Assembly (NCBI RefSeq): GCF_021601385.1
Contig: NZ_BQHO01000009.1
Span: 108,790 to 172,789, forward strand
Direction of reading: 5' to 3'
Source: Pseudomonas parasichuanensis
Lineage (GTDB): Bacteria > Pseudomonadota > Gammaproteobacteria > Pseudomonadales > Pseudomonadaceae
Length of the DNA stretch: 64,000 bases
The translations under genes and the position numbers were made by a program. The notes beneath the pieces are model-generated. The model was not told the DNA's origin. It did not search any database and saw nothing but the letters and a program-made list of their open reading frames with translations. Shown here piece after piece: positions 59,954 through 64,000 of this stretch (positions are counted from its first letter, which is position 1; every line of letters starts with the position of its first letter).

Positions 59954-61165
59954 GTGGCGCTCACCGACACTGCCATCCGCACCGCCAAACCCCGCGATAA
60001 GCTGTACCGCCTGGCTGACGCTCACGGCTTATGCCTTGAGGTCACGACGACCGGCAGCAAGCTGTGGCGCGTCCGCTACCGATTTGAAGGCAAGGCGAAG
60101 ATGCTGGCCGTGGGCGCTTATCCCTCGGTCACGCTCGCCAATGCCCGCGAACGCCGTGATGCCGCACAGAAGCTGCTGGCGCAGGGCGTAGACCCAAGCG
60201 CCTATAAACAGCAGGAAAAGGTGGCGGCTGCGATCCAGGCCCTGACGGTCGAGTCACTGGCTCGGGAGTGGTACGCCTACAACCACCCGCGATGGGCACC
60301 GGCCACCGCGTCGAAGGCATTGCAGTACCTGGAGTCGGACATTTTCCCGGTGATTGGTAAGCGGCCTGCTGCCGAGGTACAGCGCCCTGAACTGGTAGAC
60401 CTGGTGCGCAAGATCGAGCGGCGCGAGGCATTTAACGTCGCCCGCAAGGTTCGCCAATGGCTGAGCCAGATATTCCGCTTCGGCCTGGCTAAGGGCGTGG
60501 TGCCAGGCAATCCCGCCACCGACCTGGACGTAGTAGCCGCCCACGCCCCGCGCACTCGCCATCACCCGCACGTATCGGAAGCCGAACTACCCGAACTGCT
60601 GGAGAAGCTGGAGGCGGCTCAGTGCGATATCACCAGCAAGATCGCAATTCGCCTGCTACTGCTGACAGCGGTGCGCCCCGGTGAACTACGACTGGCGCCC
60701 TGGGATGAGTTCGACCTGGATGCCGCGACCTGGACTATCCCAGCAGCACGGATGAAGGCAAGGCGCCCTCACGTTGTCCCGCTTCCACGCCAGGCAGTGG
60801 TACTGCTGCGCACCCTGCATAAGTTGACCGGCACGTATCCCCTCGCCTTCCCTGGGCGCAATGACCGGGCCAGGCCAATGAGTGAGAACACGGTCAACAA
60901 GGCGCTTTCCTCGATGGGTTATGAGGGGCGCCAGACTGGCCACGGCTTCCGCCACCTGCTGAGCACCAGTCTCAACAGCCGGGGTTACAACCGCGATTGG
61001 ATTGAGCGGCAACTGGCCCACGGCGATCAAGACTCGATCCGCGACACGTACAACCATGCGCACTACCTGGAGCAACGCCGGGAAATGATGCAAGCGTGGG
61101 CCGACTCGATAGACGCCCTGTGCGCTGGCGCGAACGTGGCGACTATCAGGCGGGCAAAGTCATGA
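59954..61165 (+). CDS. P4-type tyrosine recombinase (integrase)
   Basis: A 403-residue integrase with an N-terminal DUF4102 arm-binding domain (LTDTAIRTAKPRDKLYRLADAHGLCLEV), a SAM-like core-binding domain and a C-terminal catalytic domain. Catalytic residues are visible: R in TAVRPGELRL, K/R in MKARRPHVVPLP, HxxR in HGFRHLLST, H in LAHGDQDSI and the nucleophile Y in HAHYLEQR. All are intact, so it may be active. I chose GTG 59954 (AAGGG 7 bases upstream); GTG 59933 is the alternative. It faces away from the tRNA-Leu gene, the likely target. The stop overlaps the next start. Confidence 0.93.
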   Translation: MALTDTAIRTAKPRDKLYRLADAHGLCLEVTTTGSKLWRVRYRFEGKAKMLAVGAYPSVTLANARERRDAAQKLLAQGVDPSAYKQQEKVAAAIQALTVESLAREWYAYNHPRWAPATASKALQYLESDIFPVIGKRPAAEVQRPELVDLVRKIERREAFNVARKVRQWLSQIFRFGLAKGVVPGNPATDLDVVAAHAPRTRHHPHVSEAELPELLEKLEAAQCDITSKIAIRLLLLTAVRPGELRLAPWDEFDLDAATWTIPAARMKARRPHVVPLPRQAVVLLRTLHKLTGTYPLAFPGRNDRARPMSENTVNKALSSMGYEGRQTGHGFRHLLSTSLNSRGYNRDWIERQLAHGDQDSIRDTYNHAHYLEQRREMMQAWADSIDALCAGANVATIRRAKS

Positions 61166-62148
61166 CTCACGACTGGTCCGAATGGGAAAAGGAACGTAAG
61201 CAGCGCGAAAAAAAGGCCAAAGAGGTTCATCGCCTTGACGCTAGCGATCTGGCTCTAATCGATGATCGAATCAGCGGACATTTGAAAGACGAGCTTAGGC
61301 GCTGGGCTGCTCACCGCTGGTGGAAGCTATTTGGATCGCAAGGGCACAGCCTCAATACATTGGAGGACGAATCCAGCTTCATCAGGGGGCTGGATACAGC
61401 ATTCCCCTACCCCTCTCCAAGCAATTTGTTAGCTGCGCCTTCACACGCCAGACAGGAATACACCACTAGGGAAATTACAAAGCGCGGTGACATTCGAGAC
61501 GTATCCTTTAACGGTCCACCTGTAAGTCGGCTTTTGAGCCTAATGCTCTTTGGCTTCTTTGATTTCCAGGGGCAATGGATCTATCTCAACAGAACGGGGC
61601 GATACCCGAACGGAGAGAAAGCACCAGAGCAGTGGCACGTCATGTGCGCCGACCCAACTGACCGACTCGGCATACGCGTAACAGTGAATGCAGGACATCG
61701 CGGGCGCCACCATCCGCCACCAGATGCTGTTTTTTCAGCACTACCCAGCAAGGTCAAAGAGTACGTAGCGGAAGACGTTGACTCCATTGATCGCCGGGAG
61801 TGGCTAGAAGGGATTGCCGATATTCTGTGCAAGGCTAAATACGACCCAAGGCCGCCAACGGTTCTTGAACTGGCCGGGGACTACGAACTGGATAGCTATC
61901 CGCTCGCAGACCTAATCGCCAATGGAAAGCGCACCAGAGGAAAGCGAGTAGAGCCAGTCAACGGCAATTACTTCGACTGCCGCCCCGATAACCTTTCCAG
62001 CCGATCAAGCGCGGGCCGCAAAATGAAATGCAATTACTGCCGGAAGCCCACCACGGCCAAAGAATCTAGCAGAATCAAAGACTCAACCGGCTCAACCTTT
62101 AGGATTTGTCGAACCTGCCAGGCGCAGGTTGGGCGTATCCACCCGTGA
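61162..62148 (+). CDS. Unrecognised protein with HNH-like signature and zinc-ribbon C-terminus
   Basis: A 328-residue protein that I do not recognise. ATG 61162 overlaps the integrase stop as ATGA, so the two are coupled. Residues 1-30 are very charged (WEKERKQREKKAKEV). A C-terminal segment, VEPVNGNYFDCRPDNLSSRS (about 263-282), resembles the HNH/homing-endonuclease phrase V-H-H-x-x-G..DNRPENL, but the histidines are E-P here. It is followed by CNYC and CRTC (C290, C293, C316, C319), a likely zinc ribbon. The GC content is lower and AGA/AGG codons are more frequent than in neighbours, signs of transfer. Possible roles: DNA-binding partner of the integrase, or a degenerate nuclease. Confidence 0.75.
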   Translation: MTHDWSEWEKERKQREKKAKEVHRLDASDLALIDDRISGHLKDELRRWAAHRWWKLFGSQGHSLNTLEDESSFIRGLDTAFPYPSPSNLLAAPSHARQEYTTREITKRGDIRDVSFNGPPVSRLLSLMLFGFFDFQGQWIYLNRTGRYPNGEKAPEQWHVMCADPTDRLGIRVTVNAGHRGRHHPPPDAVFSALPSKVKEYVAEDVDSIDRREWLEGIADILCKAKYDPRPPTVLELAGDYELDSYPLADLIANGKRTRGKRVEPVNGNYFDCRPDNLSSRSSAGRKMKCNYCRKPTTAKESSRIKDSTGSTFRICRTCQAQVGRIHP

Positions 62149-62377
62149 CGAGCACTAAAATGCCGTACGGGAAGAATGGGGTATTGCCAAGAATGATTGG
62201 GATATAGTATTTTGGCCCTAGTGTGTGGTAACTGCATCAGACAGAATGGCGACCGGCCTTGAGGCCGGTTTTTTTTCGTCTGAGAAATACCCACCGACAC
62301 TTATAACCCCGCCATCCTGAGCGGGGTTTTTCATTTCTGGCCCGCCATCGTGCGGGCTTTTTTGTGCCCGGAGATCT
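62149..62377. other. Gap with three terminators in series
   Basis: Three hairpin-plus-T-run structures occur in 120 bases: ACCGGCC/GGCCGGT at 62252-62276, CCCCGC/GCGGGG at 62307-62331 and GCCCGC/GCGGGC at 62340-62363. They separate the integrase pair from the small genes after it. The first 100 bases are AT-rich and may carry a promoter (TTGCCA, later TAGTAT), but the spacing is poor. Confidence 0.8.
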
Positions 62378-62638
62378 GTGAGCACCAAGGCTGAAGCCAG
62401 CACCATCAACCAACTGTTGGCAGCTAAGCGCGTAGAGGAATCGCTAGATGCGATTGGCATTCTGGCCGAGGTACTGCTCAACAACGGCGGGCACAAGGGC
62501 GCCCCTGGGGACGCTGTGCCGCCTGCCCAGATTGATGATCGTGGCGAAGCTGGCATTCAGTCTGCAATCAATATCATTGCTCGGATGGCCCATCGCGATT
62601 TTTGCGCCCTTGCAACCGATCTAGGCATCCCGGCGTAA
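62378..62638 (+). CDS. Small hypothetical protein
   Basis: An 86-residue acidic, mostly helical protein starting with GTG 62378 after GGAG. Segments TINQLLAAKRVEESLDAIGILAEVLLNN and GIQSAINIIARMAHRDFCAL look helical; the middle is a loop with GAPGDAVPPAQ. No family recognised. Similar short proteins occur on prophage-like islands in pseudomonads as far as I remember. Confidence 0.6.
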   Translation: MSTKAEASTINQLLAAKRVEESLDAIGILAEVLLNNGGHKGAPGDAVPPAQIDDRGEAGIQSAINIIARMAHRDFCALATDLGIPA

Positions 62639-62662
62639 GCCAATAGCCTAAGGATAAAGACG

Positions 62663-62950
62663 ATGAAACTTCAAAACAGTGCGCAAGCGCTGACGGGATC
62701 GGCTTGCCCGAAGAAAGCCACCGAGCTGTTTTACGTGAGCCATCCGAAGGCCGAACGGGCCTTGCTGGGGCCGTTCTTGAGCCAGGCCGACGCCGAGTGT
62801 GGGCGTGTAGTTTTGCGTAGTGCTGAGGCCGTAGTGACGGCCTGCCTCGTCGAATCGCTGGACGATCTGACCTACTGGCACGCGGTGAACAATGGCCAGG
62901 TCTGCCGGGCCTTCGCTGGTGCTGATCGCCAAGGGGGTGGCCATGAGTAA
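62663..62950 (+). CDS. Small hypothetical protein
   Basis: A 95-residue protein with AAGGATAAAG before ATG 62663. The phrase ELFYVSHPKAERALLGPFLSQADAECGR suggests a mixed alpha/beta fold. No membrane helix or signal. Its stop codon overlaps the next gene's start by 8 bases, so they form a pair. Function unknown. Confidence 0.6.
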   Translation: MKLQNSAQALTGSACPKKATELFYVSHPKAERALLGPFLSQADAECGRVVLRSAEAVVTACLVESLDDLTYWHAVNNGQVCRAFAGADRQGGGHE

Positions 62951-63164
62951 GGTCACGCCGATTCGGCGCAAGGGGGCCGGGGGGCCGCCTGCTGCTGGCG
63001 CTCATATCGACAGCGCCAGCTATGCGCTGCTAGTGGAAACGCTGGCGGGCTTCCTGGAACTGCGCATTTGGTGTGGTTCACCTCGCAGGCACTGCCTCTG
63101 TAGGAGCAACCTTGTGCCGCAAAAGGGCTGCAAAGCAGCCCCGGGGACCTTGTGGCATATCTGA
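62943..63164 (+). pseudogene. Small gene whose 3' end is replaced by a REP element
   Basis: ATG 62943 opens MSKVTPIRRKGAGGPPAAGA, then HIDSASYALLVETLAGFLELRI, a believable small protein. From about residue 51 the frame enters the REP pair (starting at 63098) and reads CRSNLVPQKGCKAAPG, which is REP sequence. The gene has therefore lost its own C-terminus, by insertion or deletion at the island edge. The product may still be made as a 73-residue protein. Confidence 0.65.
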
Positions 63165-63216
63165 GTTCCCTGGGGCCGCTGCGCAGCCCTTTCGCGGCAC
63201 AAGGCCGCTCCTACAG
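63098..63216. repeat. REP pair overlapping the end of a small gene
   Basis: CTGTAGGAGCAACCTTGTGC.. to CAGCCCC on the left is answered by GGGGCCGCTGCGCAGCCC.. ending CTACAG at 63216. The left arm has several differences from the right. It marks the break between the island and the next sequence. Confidence 0.85.
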
Positions 63217-63327
63217 GCTCCGATTCATTTAAGACTTTCCCCATTCCCTGTAGTCCATTTCCCAAACATACTCCTAACCCCTTTCAAGCCATTGCGGTGG
63301 TCTGGGTCGAGTTCTAGTCTCGGCCGG

Positions 63328-63525
63328 TCGTTGCTAAATCAACGATCAGCCTTGACAGGCTGACTCAGTAATAAACTCGCATGGCTTCGCCTTTCATGGC
63401 GGCTGTACGCGGAGCACTTTCGGGTGGGCCGGGTTTCCCTTACTGACCGGTCTGTCAACCCACGTACCACTGCCACCCTCTTGTTTGACAGCAATGGTGG
63501 ATAGCTCTTCAGTAAGGATTACACC
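63328..63525 (+). ncRNA. Structured leader RNA with possible pseudoknot and hidden ribosome site
   Basis: Upstream hairpins TCGTTG/CAACGA (63328-63345) and TCAGCC/GGCTGA (63346-63363) are followed by a 9-bp closing helix CCTTACTGA (63438-63446) with TCAGTAAGG (63509-63517) that includes the AAGG of the ribosome site. Inside, CCACC..TTG (63473-63483) pairs with CAA.GGTGG (63492-63500), and its loop TTTGACAG can pair with CTGTCAA at 63452-63458, a pseudoknot. This looks like a cis-acting regulatory RNA. I recall that related leaders precede small Pseudomonas genes starting M-K-I-V-P, but this is unverified. Confidence 0.65.
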
Positions 63526-63615
63526 ATGTTGAAGATTGTCCCCGCCCTGAACGACAAGACTGCCGGCGTTACCGGCTTCGTTTATGGCGCTATGCGTGCC
63601 CCTATGCACGCGTAG
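63526..63615 (+). CDS. 29-codon ORF under the structured leader
   Basis: ATG 63526 is 7 bases after AAGGA. The product starts MLKIVPALNDKTAGVTGF and ends APMHA. The M-L-K-I-V-P start resembles small Pseudomonas proteins of the DUF3077/DUF6124 kind as I remember them, but the rest does not, so this may be a truncated relic or a true short peptide. Confidence 0.5.
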   Translation: MLKIVPALNDKTAGVTGFVYGAMRAPMHA

Positions 63616-63758
63616 CAGCCAGCTTGCCCCGCAGTTGTTCTGTCAGGGCAACACTGCCACTCAGGGTGGTTGAAGCGCTAAACGGCCCCGTATGAGGCTC
63701 CTGGACGCCTTACGGGCCATCGCTACCATACGCAACTCCAACGCCTTACAGATAGAAC

Positions 63759-63844
63759 GTGGGAGCGGCTTGCCCCGCGATGAAGTCAGTCCAGCCAACC
63801 TCACTGCCTGGGGCAGTGTCATCTCGGGGCAAGCCCGCTCCTAC
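63759..63844. repeat. REP pair
   Basis: GTGGGAGCGGCTTGCCCCGC.. and its complement ..GGGGCAAGCCCGCTCCTAC lie 40 bases apart. The spacer is unusually long. It is near the rRNA operon end. Confidence 0.8.
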
Positions 63845-63883
63845 AAGTGCTCCTTACCCGCTTTTTGTGCCAGCGGAAAAGAC

Positions 63884-63917
63884 AAAACCCCTACCTGCAT
63901 GCGCAGATAGGGGTTTT
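63884..63917 (-). terminator. Terminator of the rRNA operon
   Basis: AAAACCCCTA.CTGCATGCGCAG.TAGGGGTTTT forms a strong stem; the minus-strand transcript ends in T residues. It lies 11 bases from the 3' end of the 5S gene. Confidence 0.85.
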
Positions 63918-63928
63918 GCGAAATGAAT

Positions 63929-64000
63929 CTTGACGATGACCTACTCTCACATGGGGAAACCCCACACTACCATCGGCGATGCATCGTTTCACTACTGAGT
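63929..64000 (-). rRNA. 5S ribosomal RNA, 3' part
   Basis: The minus strand reads ..GAAACGATGCATCGCCGATG, GTAGTGTGGGGTTTCCCCAT and GTGAGAGTAGGTCATCGTCA, the 3' part of Pseudomonas 5S rRNA. The 5' part, and the 23S and 16S genes, should lie beyond the window. The exact 3' end may differ by one or two bases. Confidence 0.93.

Noticed and set aside
63692-63910. 72-codon ORF before the rRNA terminator
   Set aside because: Its second half is REP and terminator sequence, and there is no ribosome site.
62000-64000. Second attachment site matching the tRNA-Leu 3' end
   Set aside because: Only short partial matches, inside REP elements, were seen.

Overview
The window is a stretch of chromosome from a Pseudomonas of the putida group. 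I infer this from the high GC content, the paired inverted repeats carrying GTAGGAGCGG or GTGGGAGCGG cores between genes, and a gene order that I recall as conserved in Pseudomonas: speC, then piuC/piuA/piuB, then der-bamB-hisS-ispG-rodZ-pilF-rlmN-ndk, then isc, cysE, suhB, secDF, tgt-queA and tRNA-Leu. I ran no database search; all family names come from reading the translations.

Layout. 1-10272 (+): a dipeptide uptake locus with three DppA-like binding proteins (the first cut by the window edge), an OprD-type porin and DppBCDF, with stem-loops between several of the genes. 10397-10471 (-): a 24-residue membrane peptide. 10677-14464 (+): an AraC regulator with a SnoaL-like sensor, an amine oxidoreductase, a cupin and a PotF-like binding protein, which looks like polyamine or amino acid use. 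14576-16159 (-): prfC. 16723-20165 (+): an osmoprotectant (OpuB/OpuC/Yeh type) ABC importer. 20292-24299 (-): fecIRA for ferric dicitrate. 24871-26034 (+): ornithine decarboxylase. 26089-33554: an unrecognised gene, then the iron uptake set Sel1-repeat gene/piuC (-), piuA/piuB (+).

33615-59552 is nearly all minus-strand housekeeping: an omega-amidase and methionine aminotransferase pair, der, bamB, a YfgM-like gene, hisS, ispG, rodZ, pilF, rlmN, ndk, the complete iscRSUA-hscBA-fdx-iscX operon with candidate IscR sites, cysE, trmJ, suhB (+), a glycine-zipper protein, secF-secD-yajC and tgt-queA.

59661-64000 is the accessory part. A tRNA-Leu(CAA) is followed by a P4-type tyrosine integrase whose stop overlaps the start of an unrecognised, lower-GC gene with an HNH-like signature and a four-cysteine C-terminus. 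Then come three terminators in series, two small genes and a third small gene whose tail is REP sequence. After this is a highly structured RNA leader with a possible pseudoknot and a sequestered ribosome binding site in front of a 29-codon ORF, and last the 3' end of a 5S rRNA gene on the minus strand. No repeat of the tRNA 3' end is visible, so the island looks decayed or its far end lies elsewhere. The most interesting items are this leader RNA, the integrase-coupled unknown gene with its repeat-rich upstream region, the nested operator in front of piuA, and the ndk promoter lying inside the isc terminator.
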